Shown in pieces: positions 34,130 to 45,459 of a stretch of DNA of 64,000 nucleotides. A program made the position numbers and the translations under genes. Position 1 is the stretch's first letter. Every line of letters starts with the position of its first letter. The stretch lies in the NCBI GenBank assembly GCA_022559985.1, contig JAFJTR010000030.1, positions 264,152 to 328,151 on the forward strand, given 5' to 3'. Origin of the DNA: Parastagonospora avenae f. sp. tritici 18332-5 (taxonomy: Eukaryota > Ascomycota > Dothideomycetes > Pleosporales > Phaeosphaeriaceae). Below the pieces are notes generated by a model. That model was not told the origin of the DNA, searched no databases, and saw only the letters and a program-made list of their open reading frames with translations.

Positions 34130-36614
34130 TCAAATAATGAAAAAGTGTGATTTGGTTCCAGTTGATTCGAACTCACTTCTCATGACATCGGTGCAGTACC
34201 TTAGCCAGCCGAATCTCTCGAATGGTTGCGATCCAATTCCATTTGGACAGCAACCTTGATCTTCTATCGGCGGCAATATCATTCCTGCATCCCAGCAGGG
34301 TTCGAAATCGTCAAGTCTACCGCGATTCTCTACACCAAGTACACAGAAGACAATATGCTGGAGCATGACCTGTAGGTCTTTTCCGGACGACCAGAACCTA
34401 TAGTCAGCTCTAAGATCCCCTGTCAGTGGTCGAAGTAGCCCCAGACCAACTTTGTCAACGCCTCGATCGTCGAACGCATCTAATTTCTCGAATGCGAACT
34501 ATCCGAAACGACGGTGTCGCATGATCCCATATCAAAGTAGTCTTTGTAATCCAGGATCTGACAACGCCGGACCCACGAAAGTTGTCCTTCAAGCTCTATT
34601 GCCTTCGGCTGGGTCTGAATCGACAGTGCGAGAAGGATACCAGAGGCCGGGAGAGCGGCAAGCATTGGTTTCTTTGGCGGTTGAACGATCTCGCGAAGCC
34701 GGAAATAATTGCCCTCGTAAAATTTCGTCTAATAGAGCCTGCTTTCAACACAGGACACCCAGGACCAGGAAGGGCTTTCCCGCGGACGGCCTATAGAATT
34801 CGAATGGCCCAGATAGATCAAGAAAGATCTTCCTTGAGTGATGAGACCCAAAGGCCGTGGAAGTAAGGCCCTGTATCGAAAATTTGCTATGTTTGTTTGT
34901 CAAGCAGAATGTGGCAGTGATGACTGAATAGGATACCTTCAAATAGCTTGCAAGACCGGCCAAGGCAGGAAGCTTATCGCTCGAATAAGTCAGTTCGCGC
35001 GTAGCATACTCGGATACTAGGCTTCGCCAGACACGTTGGTGATTTTCCTTAGGTGTGGTCATGAGTATCTTGGTCCCTAAACAACCTCTGAATCTGGGTA
35101 TCATCTCATGATGGCGAGGATTGAACGGCCCAGAGGCTACCGAACAAGAACAAGCTACGTCTTCCATGAATTCCCATCAGAGCTTTTTGCTACCAAAGTA
35201 TAGATACCGTCGTGAAAGAAGTCGTTCTTGAAAGCACCAGCCTCTTCTCATAAAAGGCAGAACTTCTTTAGCTGAAAACTCGGCATCAGGATGGTCAATA
35301 CTATGACGCACATAACATTACAAATCTTGCCGCCAAGTTGCAGTTTGGAGCACTGTGGTCTCGTATAGGATTCAGAGGGAACAGAGAAGAACCCGCCGTC
35401 ATCGTCGCTACTCGCACCTGCGGCTAGAGTTATGTAAGAGTTTTCATAGATGGACACCATGATTTCGACATGGTCTGCCCAATCAGCCTGGCTATCCTGG
35501 ATAATGCAAAGTGAGTCGATCCACAAGTACTGGATTCCAAGAGCTCTGGAGATATCGATCGCGTCGCTAAACGTCTTGGGCAGCTCTGAAACCGGTATAC
35601 CCACCATATTGGTAGATAGGTTGGTTTTGTACACCATATATTTGGAACGGGTGCTGCCCCAGCAGTGAGAAAGACAGGCATAGCGGTTCGTCTTAGCCGA
35701 TGATAGCATAAGGAGTTTGACGAACGCTGGGTCAGAAGAGTCGACGTCAAGCAGCCTTGGAGGGGTATAAGAATAGCTTGCACCACATTTGGGATGATTC
35801 AGTTCGCATGCTGACACCCATGTTTGTACGTAGGGCAAGCTGTGTTCGAGATGGGCACTTGTTGGTAGCAAGCTTGTGATTCTGATATGCATAAACGAAG
35901 ACTCGTCTAGTGGATCGTAAGCAATGACATAGATATCTGAGACCACCGAACTGATACGGACCAGGCAGCGTGAAGACATCTATAGCGTGAGCCTCATATG
36001 ATTCTGGAGATTCTGCGACTATGAGGACGCATAGTGTCGCGGTGTGGGAAACGCGCATATGCAGAAGAATTGAAGGATTGAACTGAGTTATTATTGTATG
36101 TAGCTATAAGCAGTATATATAGTAGATCAGAGATTGTGTGTTCTGCGCAGTAAACAGAGAGGTTGTGGACTGTGTGGTACAGCAGTGGAGACATGAAACT
36201 GTTGCTACGTGGTACAAGGAAAAGGAAATACTCTAGAACCGCGACACATAGAACATCCCCAGACTTATTGAAACCGAGGTGTGATACCGCTCTGTTGGTA
36301 GAGCTTGGATGAACCAGCTGCTAAACTTTGCTCATTAATCTGCAGCCGTCGCAACCTCCTTCAGTGGACAAGATCACTTCGGCAAAGTCTTTGAGACAGA
36401 CTTCATCAGTGTCTAGCGAAGACTCAAACTTTGCTTCCGACCACGAGGAGAAACAGGTTTCGCATTCTTGAAGCCCAACATCTACAGTTAGCGGTACGAT
36501 GGAGGTATGTTTGGCCATCGAGGATCGGCGTTGCAGCATGGGTGTTGGAAAGTGGCAGAGTTCATAACAGGGGAAGCGCTTTGGAGGGAGGCCAGTCACA
36601 CGCAACGTCAACAC
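34130..36614 (-). pseudogene. HET-domain (heterokaryon incompatibility) pseudogene
   Basis: A full-length HET protein can be traced from ATG 36614 down to a TGA near 34130, but broken. Recognisable blocks in order: N-terminal Cys region (EGGCDGCRLM), DVFTLPG, WVSACELNHPKC, the HET core (RYACLSHCWG, LGIQYLWIDSLCIIQDSQ, YENSYITLAAGASSDD), RGWCFQERLLSRRYLYFG, LPALAGLASYL, PSWSWVS and a C-terminal PFERFGWLRY. Disruptions: TAG at 36321-36323, a one-base frameshift near 35305-35312, TGA at 35177-35179, TGA at 34818-34820 and TAG at 34729-34731, plus a frame change around 36000. The nonsense codons can all arise by C-to-T or G-to-A change. HET genes mediate allorecognition cell death. This copy cannot make the full protein. 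Confidence 0.85.
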
Positions 36615-36757
36615 GCTAGCTGGTTTTGGGCAAGTTCATTTTCTTACAGCTGAAAGTCCATACAAAACCATATCGCATTGGAACAAAATGATGACCAGCT
36701 CGTACTGTTCTTGTCCCTCCACCCTTTCTCATGAACCATGCCCTGCGCTGACGCGTC

Positions 36758-37564
36758 CTAGCCAGTCCACAGAGTTGGACCTGGGGGTTGATAGTCGCTT
36801 GGGTTCGACACATACTTTCCCAAATCCACCAAAATACCTGGGTCAGTGCTTTTATAAGCTCCTGGCAGAGCAGCAAGCGGACTTGGCTGGCCACTGCCTC
36901 CACCCGTTATTCTGACCTGCGAGCAGCTCAGGTAGAACTGCGCTTTGTTCGCTTGCATCGCCATGTGAAGAGCGATGTGCTCGACGCGAAGGAGATAGTC
37001 GCCGTTAGGGACAGTGGCCGGTATGGTCGTGTTGGGCGTTTTGTACTCATCTGGAGCTAGTGTTAGTTATTGTGAATCGTTGAGGAACTTCGAGTAAAGA
37101 CTCACTTTGCCCTGGCCAGCTCATCTGCTTTTGGGCATTGACGCTCGGCCTCGTCGTGCTGAAACGGAACCACACTGCGCCACTGCCATCCCAATTCTTA
37201 ACGTCGGAGCCGGCCGGGACTTTGGCTAGATAGTACTGCGTTGGCCCAGGGTGGTTGACCTGTTGCGTGGAGATGTAATGGATGGTGGCCCCGGCGGGTA
37301 CAGTCACTACGTTCGCAGCATTTGTCGACGAGTAGCAGCGTATGTCAGCGACCGTGGGGTTTTCGATGCCTTGCTTTGTGTTTGCGTTCTTTGTCTGGCG
37401 CGTCGCTGACCAGTCTTTCTCTTCGCTTTTTCCGTTCACTACCAGACGAGGAAAGGTATCTGGGAATCATGATCAGTAGTGGTGACTTTCTTCTAGTTGG
37501 TAGACTTACAGTGGGCTTGCACCGTCGTTGCGGCCAGCAGAAGAACATTGATGAGCTGCATCAT
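36758..37564 (-). CDS. Secreted AA9 lytic polysaccharide monooxygenase
   Basis: Three exons: 37564-37510, 37459-37106 and 37050-36758, giving 233 residues. The signal peptide (residues 1-17, MMQLINVLLLAATTVQA) is followed directly by His18, which becomes the mature N-terminal His of the copper histidine brace (HYTFPRLVVNG). The second copper His is in QQVNHPGPTQYYLAKVP, and the axial Tyr is in AQFYLSCSQVRI. The segment WFRFSTTRPS and the C-terminal PGILVDLGKYVSNPSDYQPP are family-typical. There is no cellulose-binding module. AA9 enzymes oxidatively cleave cellulose or hemicellulose. Activity on a given glycan is inferred. The 51-nt first intron splits codon 19, just after the histidine. Confidence 0.92.
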
Positions 37565-38053
37565 GGTCAGTGGGTGAGCGTTGCTACAGACCTCCTTCGA
37601 AGCAGGGCGCTTTTATGTAGAAGCAGCGAGCATGTGTTCACAATACTATACAGAGCGTCTTGATGATTTGGGATGTATATCGATCTGGTTATTTACACTC
37701 TCCCTTCGGCCTATAGCATGTTCCAGTGATATTAGCAAGCCACGATCTTATGACCGTGGCCAATCAATACCAACACTCAGTACAAGTGAGTGCCGAATTC
37801 ATATACAGGAGTTGCTCATCTACCTCCTACAGCACCTAGAGTAGAGGCATGACCGCACCTCCACTCTATGAGTGGTGAGCGAGAAGTTGACAGCAAGTCA
37901 CAAATTTGAAGTTAAGAGGGAAAGGCATGGTTGTTGATGGTGGTGCATTATCAACCCAAAAGGAAAAGTTGATTTTCCTTATAATGCTAATCATTACAAA
38001 AAGCCTTTAGAGACGAACAGAACGTTGACCTTGTGCCTGATATTCAGATCTGA
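37565..38053. other. Intergenic spacer with a short inverted repeat
   Basis: Upstream of the AA9 gene and downstream of the MFS gene. An 8-bp perfect inverted repeat (AAGGAAAA, 5-nt loop, TTTTCCTT) lies at 37960-37980. No coding frame is supported. Confidence 0.4.
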
Positions 38054-39815
38054 CTAGTGGATCAGGCGGAATTCGGGGTGCCTGTAGCCCAGATCCTTGA
38101 TCTGAGCTGGGGTGGCGTTGAGACGATGATCGCGCTTGCCGAGATCACGCTGCTTATTCTCCCACTTGCAGTACACAATACCGAAAATTGCTAGAATCAA
38201 GACACAGATCTGGCCGCAAAGGTTGATAGTATGGCCGATCGGGTATTTTGGACCATCGGTCGACAGATAAGTCCTACAAAGTGTTAGTCTATGCTAACAA
38301 CTTTCTTGTTCGATTTGAAGACTTACCAGGTGGACAATATACCACCAGCAGTTCCAAGTGTGACAACATACGCCGTTGACACAGATCGTACGGCTGGACC
38401 CGCTGCGTTGTTCGCCGCCCACGCAAGGAAACCAGGACCTCCTGGGAACGCGCCAATCGTGATCAGGAAAATTCCGCCGTAACGCAGGTTCGGGTCGGTA
38501 CCCCATCGCATGATGGCGAAGCCCGCAATAGCAGGCAGCGTGAAGATGGCGAGGTAGAGTCCACGGCGATTTGTTTTATCTGACACGAAGGCGACTGCGA
38601 TGGCAATAACACAGGCACAGATGTAGGGCGGGACGGAGTACAACTGGGCCTTTGTAGCTGTCCATCCGAGATCTTTCAAAATCGTAGGCTGACCGTGTTA
38701 GCATTTGAGCAGTTAGATGACTTAGAGGTAGCTTACCATGAAGAGGGAGATACCCTGAACAGTAATGTTGATCATGAAGAAGCCCAAGGCGCAGAAGTAG
38801 TTTGTGATATTCAGCATTGCGCGCTTGACGTGGTGAACCTCAACCTTCTCGTTCTCCTCTGCCCCAGTCTTTGAAACGAGCCTCTGAGTTGCAATCATGC
38901 GTTCGCGTTCGTTCAAGAACCAACATTCTTGAGGGCTGCGGGGCATCAAGAATGGAGATGCAATGCCGATGAGCACGGTGAAAAGTCCCTCGAAGAAGAA
39001 AATGTTGCGCCATTCGTGGATGCGCATGGAGCCGATGCCCCATTCAGGGATCTTAGCAAGACCAGTGGCAAGGAGACCACCAAAAGCGCCTGCCATCGAA
39101 GCCGCAGAAACGTAGATTCCAATTCGGAAGAGCAGCTCATTACGCTTGTAAAAGCAAGTGATGAAGAAAGCTAAACCACTAGTCGAAAAATTAGCATCAT
39201 CTCTGCGTGTGGAAAGGAGCTTACTGACGGCATAACACCTCCTTCAAAAACACCAAGGAAAGCTCGGGCAACTAGCAAACCTGCAAAGCTATTCACGAAA
39301 GCAGTGCATAAGGAGACAAAACCGAAACCGAGGACCAACATGGGTAGGTAGTATTTGGGTCCAAGCAGTTTCAGAAGAATGTTGCTAGGCACCTCAACGA
39401 ACATGTACACGATGTAAAAGGTCGAAGTGACCCAGTTGAATCGTACACCGGTATTCAAGTTGAGGTCCCTGCCCATGCCCATGATACGTGCATTTCCGAT
39501 GTTTGTCCTGATTTATGTTTAGTAATTGACTACATTCGCAGGACGGGCTTATCTTACCGGTCAAGGAAGCAAAGGAGGTACAGGAAGGTTGTCAGTGGCA
39601 CGATAACCCGGTCGAGCTTGCGGCGAACAGCCGTTTCCTCCTCTTCAGTCCAGGTGAATTCATCGGTGGATCGGTCGCTGCTGTTGGCGTCCTCGTCTAG
39701 ACGTTTACATTAGCTTGACGGTGTTTCGTGGACATCAAGACAACATACAAATAACGTTGTCTCCCTTCTCCAATGTCACAGGGTTCCGCTCATGGCTAAT
39801 TTCTGTGGTCGTCAT
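38054..39815 (-). CDS. MFS permease, anion:cation symporter (allantoate/nicotinate-type)
   Basis: Six exons: 39815-39749, 39696-39558, 39507-39229, 39178-38737, 38688-38327 and 38273-38054, giving 502 residues. The order of blocks is that of the fungal ACS/Dal5-Tna1 family: acidic N-terminus, PLTTFLYLLCFLDRTNIGNA (TM1 with the family LLxFLDRxNIGNA motif), FNWVTSTFYIVYMFVEVPSN, LLVARAFLGVFEGGVMPG, ITCFYKRNEL, a central loop, six more hydrophobic segments and a cytosolic tail. Substrates in this family are small carboxylates, ureides or vitamins. This one cannot be assigned. The donor of the third intron is GTCAGT rather than the stronger GTAAGC four bases on; only the former keeps the frame and gives the expected VMPGLAFF. 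Confidence 0.9.
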
Positions 39816-42588
39816 GCTGGGCGTCTTCGAAGATATAGAGAATTATCCAAGAGTCGGAGGCGCGAATTTTCGCGAATGTCGCGCTGTGGCCCCACACGTT
39901 CCTTTCCGAAATCTGGGGAGAGAAATCCGGGGAGGGGCACTGGCGATATAAGAATGGAGGTGAGCCGTTACGGACTGCCTCGCGACAACACTACCAATAG
40001 CAACTGAGGCGTCGTAGATGGTGTGGAAGAGGGAATCGGCAGTTGCATAAAGGCCATTCGAGGTCGTCCATCCGGACTATGGCCTTTTCCAGAGCACGCT
40101 CCACTCTGCCCTATTCCTCCTTTGATATGGCGGATTGATTGAGCAAGGGCTGTTCATGTCGCAGAGGTTTTACCGAGTCCACAGAAGCCCACTAATCTAC
40201 GCGGCCATGCTCCAACAGCTCTCTCTTTGGTTGGCACATCGCGGGGCCGTCTTGGCTAACATGGGACGAGTCGTGGAGGTTGCATGGGTGGCAAAGCCGA
40301 GAACTCGCGCGGCGGTCATTTCATGACGCCTCTCCTTGGCAAGCGGGATGGAGGGTCTCATGTCTCCACGGCAAGTACAGCGACTTCGGCAGATGATAGT
40401 GACAATGACCTTTGGACAGCTCTGCATTGCGACGTAGAAAAAAGCGACCCGCCAGCTGAAGACTGGCGTAAGAAACGGACTGCTCCTTTGGACGGCCCGG
40501 GCGCGGTCAGACGGCCGGCGCAATCGGTATTTTACCCACAGGCTTATTAGCAACAGCTAAACGAAGCCCTCAACATCAGCTCCAGAAAGTTGGATCAGTA
40601 CAGTACCTTCTGCATCTGCGCATGGGTGCATGCATAGAACAGATACAAGGCTACCGATTGGGCATGGGTTCATCTTCCAACGACAATTGACTCGGCGATA
40701 ATGTTCCATGCACTCAGCATCGATTTCTCGCTCAGGCGCATTCCAGATTGTTGATACTCTGCGTATGCTAGATAGCTAGCTAGCTTGAGATGTCCGGCTC
40801 GTTATCATCTTGATATGTTTGTGATGGAGCACGTTGAAGAGAGGCGACGTTGTTATTGAAGTCGAAAAGTGGGACCTAAGTGCTCTGAACTTGGCGATCA
40901 AGTATCAGCAGCTGCCTCGTAAGCGATTCCTGATGCATCAGGGCATCTTCGTCGCAAACCGGGCGTTCTACACTGTAACGCTGATTGATACTGTCGTGAG
41001 AGGTGGTTGCGGCACAGGGCGGAGGATGGATGCAAGTGCGCAAGTACCAAGCCAACTGGACCTACCTAGGTAGGCAACCTGTCAGCCTTCTACGGCGAAA
41101 TTCGAATGGAGCTTGATTACTATCTTTGGGTATGTTTCCACTTCTCACAGTCACGAATGCGAGGTTGCGTCGACCCAAAAAACACGTGCTTCACGTCACC
41201 AAGACACTGGTCTGACGTCGTGCAACTAGGTATAGCGCGAGTCGGAGTCCGTGAATCCAGAATGGTGGTCTTACGGAGTAAAGAACGACGAACCAACTAC
41301 ACAGTACACTTTACCCCAGACTAAAGCGCATGACAAGGATTCCGTCTGTGTTTCTCTCAGCTCGTCTGAAGATGTGTCACATTAACTGCTACACTGGAGC
41401 TAATCACACATCGATTCGGTCCGCTGCAGGGCAAGCCCGAGCCTGTTGGTCCCAATAGCTCGGTAAGCGTTGGACTTGCGTCGAAACTTAATTCTGAACG
41501 GCAGTTATAATTCCAAGGGTGCATTGAGCCTCATCCTCGGTCCGGGTAACACGATTCGGTTCTTCGTCACGTGAGCTACACCTGCAATCAGCATGGGTGA
41601 TGAACACGACAGTGCGAAAGTGTGACAGGTTGCAATAAGCACTTAACGAGCTAACTGCCAGTAGATCTTCCGTTCACCTCCTCACCTCAGTCTTGAGTAC
41701 CGCTTTCCTCATCCGAATGTTATTCACTTTCGTCACTGTCTGCCGCGTAGCCGGCTACTCCGCCTCCAGCAGGCTTGGAGCTTCAAAGTTGCGTAATTGC
41801 TCGTCTGAGTGTGTTTCCCGTGTCACTCACGGCTCGACGATGCGGCTTTCTTGACGGCTCACCGCAGCTCTCCGCTCAGTATCTCCATCCGCGATTACTA
41901 TCATCTAGCATCTTGGTTGTTGTCAGAGTCATCTATCCTCTGCCCAGCCCTCAAGCTCCGGCGAAGTAACAGACGCATATTCTCTCTTGGTCTAGAAGTG
42001 CCACATCCGTAATTGCGGTCACATTGCATGAGCTTTCTTGGTCTAAAAGTGCCACCTTGGTGGCTAGGGTCACGCTGCTCATGCAACTTTCATTGAGGCA
42101 CTTTGACCATCGCATTGAGTCTTGAAACCCGCACCCGGACGATGAACCACCCAGAGACCATCTCACAGCAGGTTGGCTACCGCTTCTTGGCCGGTTCAAC
42201 TGTGACTCTGTATTAGTACCGACCAATGATCCTACATTCGCACAGATGGTAATACCTGGGTTCGACGGCCACCATGTTTGAGTTTACGTATTCTCAAGCG
42301 TTATTCACATTTCGTTCTGACCACTCTGCATGCCAGTATATACGCTCAGTTCAGGCGTGACATTTGAATTTTCGGGCAACATGTCCAATAGGGGATCTGG
42401 TGAGCTTGAATTCCTGCTTCAAGTCTGCCTTCAAGGGACTGTTCTCAAAAATCACGCTGTTTACCTGACAGCCTGCAGGCCTCTAGCACATCACGAGGTA
42501 TATTCTCCTTTGCAAAGCAAATTCTTGCATCTTCTGGACTTCGAAGCTCGCAGACAACCATCACACGGTATCGAAACACTAATACAAC
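39816..42588. other. 2.8-kb gene-poor region
   Basis: No coding frame is convincing on either strand; the short frames lack domains and partner exons. It contains a two-copy tandem repeat (listed separately) and a tagctagctagc-type short repeat near 40773. Confidence 0.4.
41986..42088 (+). repeat. Two-copy tandem repeat, 51-bp period
   Basis: A 19-base segment reading cttggtctagaagtgccac at 41986 recurs at 42037 with one mismatch. Further similarity (ggtcac followed by a gcatgag/ctcatgc-like end) is visible in the rest of both units. No gene function is implied. Confidence 0.55.
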
Positions 42589-42885
42589 ATGTGCACTGCT
42601 CACCCGGTTCTCTACCACTGCCGCCACCCAAAAACGACTCACATCCATAAATGCCCCAGCGACGCATGCGACGATGCTAGCTTTCCCGGCAAGCCCTGGG
42701 TCCTCGAAAAGGACTGTCCTGCATGCAGGCACAATGCGAAGAAAGCCGACAACGAGGTTGGAAGAACAAATATCGCAAACTCGAACGAGCGTGCGGATGC
42801 GCACGAGACTTCTGAACGGAAGGCCAGTGAGCTTGGCCAAGCAGATTGGAAAGAAGCCACCATAGACGAGCGGCCTGATCAATAA
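42589..42885 (+). CDS. Small cysteine/histidine-rich protein
   Basis: 98 residues from ATG 42589. The N-terminal half carries a regular set of Cys and His residues (MCTAHPVLYHCRHP, HIHKCPSDAC, LEKDCPACRHN) that could bind one or two zinc ions. The rest is charged and probably disordered. There is no signal peptide. Small fungal proteins that begin MC and continue with a CxH/CGH pattern are common, and the gene 0.4 kb downstream (43290) shares this layout. The opposite-strand frame at 42445-42912 is longer but lacks any such pattern. Confidence 0.5.
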   Translation: MCTAHPVLYHCRHPKTTHIHKCPSDACDDASFPGKPWVLEKDCPACRHNAKKADNEVGRTNIANSNERADAHETSERKASELGQADWKEATIDERPDQ

Positions 42886-43289
42886 ATGACAGCAGAGGTC
42901 CATCCGAACCATGTAAATATATCAATGGAGGAATTAAACATCACAATTTCAATACTCGTACCAAAACATGCTTCCGAACTCTTTTATCATTGAGAAGAGG
43001 TCAAGACCGCAAGGCAGAAAGTACGCACCTCCTCCCCATCCATACCGTCGGTCGTAAAAGCTTCACGGTCGGCTTCAGTAATCACTTTCTGTCTCCCATG
43101 ACACGAATGTGATGGATCAGACTAATCCCGCCCTTGAAGTCTGCCACCTCACACCCAGTCACACGCAGCCATTACATAAAACTCGCTCCGCCTCTCGTAG
43201 CGTCTTCCTATAGCCACACATCTCACAACCACAACAAGCACCACGCCACAAATCTAGCACTACTATACTACAGATTAAATCACTACAAC
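42886..43289. other. Spacer and 5' leader
   Basis: A CA-rich leader precedes ATG 43290. An open frame extends upstream of it (to 43134) without an ATG. Confidence 0.35.
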
Positions 43290-43472
43290 ATGTGTATAAC
43301 CCACATCCAGTTTAGCTGCGGCCACGACGCGATCTGGAAGCCTGTTGACTGCGAGGACCCCGGATGCAACAAGCTCAAATACAAAGACCAGGCGCGCAAC
43401 TGTTGGGTATGCAAGGTGGATGACGAGGATCGGGAGGCGGAGGTTGCGGAGCAGAAGAGAAATGCAAAATAG
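43290..43472 (+). CDS. 60-residue cysteine-rich protein (MCxTHIQFxCGH type)
   Basis: A tiny single-exon frame starting at ATG 43290 in the context acaacATG. It begins MCITHIQFSCGH and continues with DCEDPGCN and RNCWVCKVDDED. The seven Cys and two His residues in CxH, C-x4-C and C-x2-C spacing suggest a small zinc-binding fold. The C-terminal 15 residues are charged helix. The start fits the recurrent fungal pattern of an MC start plus a CGH motif. The function is unknown. The preceding gene at 42589 may be a distant relative. Confidence 0.6.
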   Translation: MCITHIQFSCGHDAIWKPVDCEDPGCNKLKYKDQARNCWVCKVDDEDREAEVAEQKRNAK

Positions 43473-43614
43473 GTTCCTTGGGTGCTAATGCCACAATACA
43501 AAAATGGAAATGCAAGTTCAATTCGCCAACTTAAAAATCGTCATAATCGTGAAAAGTGAGGATATCATGTTCCGTTCCATATGCAAACTACTCTCACATG
43601 CCCCTGCAGCAATT

Positions 43615-45459
43615 CTACGTGCTGGTGTTCCTCTCGCGCAAGAACGCCTCCACATTCTTCTCCTGGATCGCATCGATCTTCTCGTCCATTTCTTTCTCCT
43701 GTGGACTCTTGGCGCGCACGGGTTCCTCGGCCTTTGCTTCTGTCTCCTTGCTGCCTGTCACGGCGCCCATGACAGTCCCTGCGACTGCGCCGACAGTCGA
43801 AGTGACTGTTGCGGATGCGGATGCGGCGGCGGCTTTTGCTTGGTCAACGTAGCCTGGTGCTGCGGGCTGTTCAGGCTCCGGGAGGGGGATTTCCTTGGGT
43901 GCCTGGCCGATGGTGTTGGGCTCCATTGTCACCGTCTTGTCGCCATGGCCGTGGTCGTTGATTGCAGCGTGCGGCGTGCCTTCTGCAAGCTGGCCGGATG
44001 CATGTGTTTGGTCTTGCTGCGCGTAGCGAGATTCTGATGTGCCTTGCCTGATGGGCAGAGTGTATTGTTCTGGCGCGGTGGGGGACGCGATCGAGGGTGT
44101 GTTCGAGGCGGAGGGGGTGCTTGAAGGTGGGGTTTCGTCGATGGCATCGCCGGTGTCCGGAGGGTGCGTCGCTGAGCCGACTGTGGTGAGAGGATCGCCC
44201 TTCTCAAAGGCTATTGTGTTCGGGTACGGCCCCGTCTTCCATCCAACAGGCTTGGGGATGGTGAATACCAATCTCCGCCTGGGCTGTCCGTTCTCGCTGC
44301 CCACACCCCACGCTTGCATTGCGCCATCAGGACCCTCTTCCCACCGAATCGGTCCGATGGGGAATGTGTTCTTACCGTTCTGGGTGTCTGGGTTCTCCCA
44401 CTTGAGCACTTGGTCAATCGCAGGTTCTATGTTCGGCATGGAACCCCATTCAAAGTCCAGTCCGCCGCCGTATTTCTTGGGAATGTTGTCGTGGTCGATG
44501 TATTGTGATAGCGTGCTGTAGACGTTTGCGGGAGAGAGGATGAAGATCTTGGAGACGGTGATTGGGTCGAACCATCGCTTGACCCAGCCCCAGACTGTCG
44601 GGAAGAACCCAGGCGCGCCCACGATCTGTCACAAGTCAGTATTTTTCTTCTTCTATATGACTGTCCAACATACGAATATTCTGTCGAGTGTCTCGGGATA
44701 ATGCGCTGTTGCCAGAACAGAAGCATCTTGCATGTGATTTTTTAAATTCCAGAACTGCTTCAGTCCGACTCCACTAATGTCCACGATGTTGTTGCTTTGC
44801 GAGATCGGGGTTTCGGGGTGGCTGCGCGGGACCATGGAGCACAGCGGCGTCACATATCTGGTCAGCGACTCATACAGGGCGAACAGTCGCACGTTCTTGG
44901 TGAGCACGCCAGGGACCGTGGTCTTGGACTTGGCGAGGTTCTTCTCGTATGCGGAAATGTTCTTGGTGTTCAGCGGCGCGACTTCGAAGAGAAAGAGCGG
45001 GATGCCGCGCTTGTCGCGTCGGCCGAGCCATTGGGGGTACTACGAGGCTGTCAGATGTGACAACCCAGGGCATAAGCACACTCCATACCAAACGGCGCGT
45101 CTGCTCGAACTCCTCGATCTCGATAGTCTCGAAGATCTGGTCCAACTTGTTCTCTTTCCGCCAGTCTTCCGTGTCTTTGAACTGTTTGAATGCTTCTTGG
45201 GGTACAAAACGACGTGCGCGCAAGTATCGACTATCAGGCTGTCAGTGCCCCGCAGGCGCGCGCTTCAAGCTTCAAATTTGGCATACAGCAACGTCTCGTC
45301 GTCATGACTGGCGGCCTTCCCACCGGCGGCTGGCGTGTAGTATTTCTGCTCCAGGCAAATTTGCTTGAACGCGTCCAGCTTCTCTTGCTGGTTTTCTGTG
45401 AGATGTGAAAGATGCCCGGCAGGATATTGCATCGACTCGATGCGCTGGAGTTCCGCCAT
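43615..45459 (-). CDS. Sec14-type CRAL-TRIO lipid-transfer protein
   Basis: Four exons: 45459-45287, 45230-45089, 45039-44674 and 44625-43615, giving 563 residues. A CRAL-TRIO-N helical region comes first (HLTENQQEKLDAFKQICLEQ, then LLRYLRARRFVPQEAFKQF). The lipid-binding CRAL-TRIO domain spans about 115-290 and includes YPQWLGRRDKRGIPLFLFEV, NNIVDISGVGLKQFWNLK, HYPETLDRIFIVGAPGFFP and PKKYGGGLDFEWGS. The 200-residue C-terminal extension is Pro/Ser/Ala-rich, ends in a charged helix and looks disordered. Sec14 proteins exchange phosphatidylinositol and phosphatidylcholine and promote PI4P signalling at Golgi or plasma membrane. The ligand here is inferred only from the fold. Confidence 0.9.

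Noticed and set aside
36283..36302. tRNA-like D arm (GCTCTGTTGGTAGAGC)
   Set aside because: It resembles a D stem-loop, but no acceptor, anticodon or T arm can be found on either side, even allowing GT-AG gaps. It lies inside the HET pseudogene.
37960..37980. 8-bp inverted repeat as a terminator
   Set aside because: Fungal Pol II genes do not use hairpin terminators, and an 8-bp AT-rich palindrome is expected by chance.
43134..43289. N-terminal extension of the 60-residue cysteine protein
   Set aside because: The open frame upstream has no ATG; it would need a TTG start. The ATG at 43290 begins the conserved-looking MC motif.
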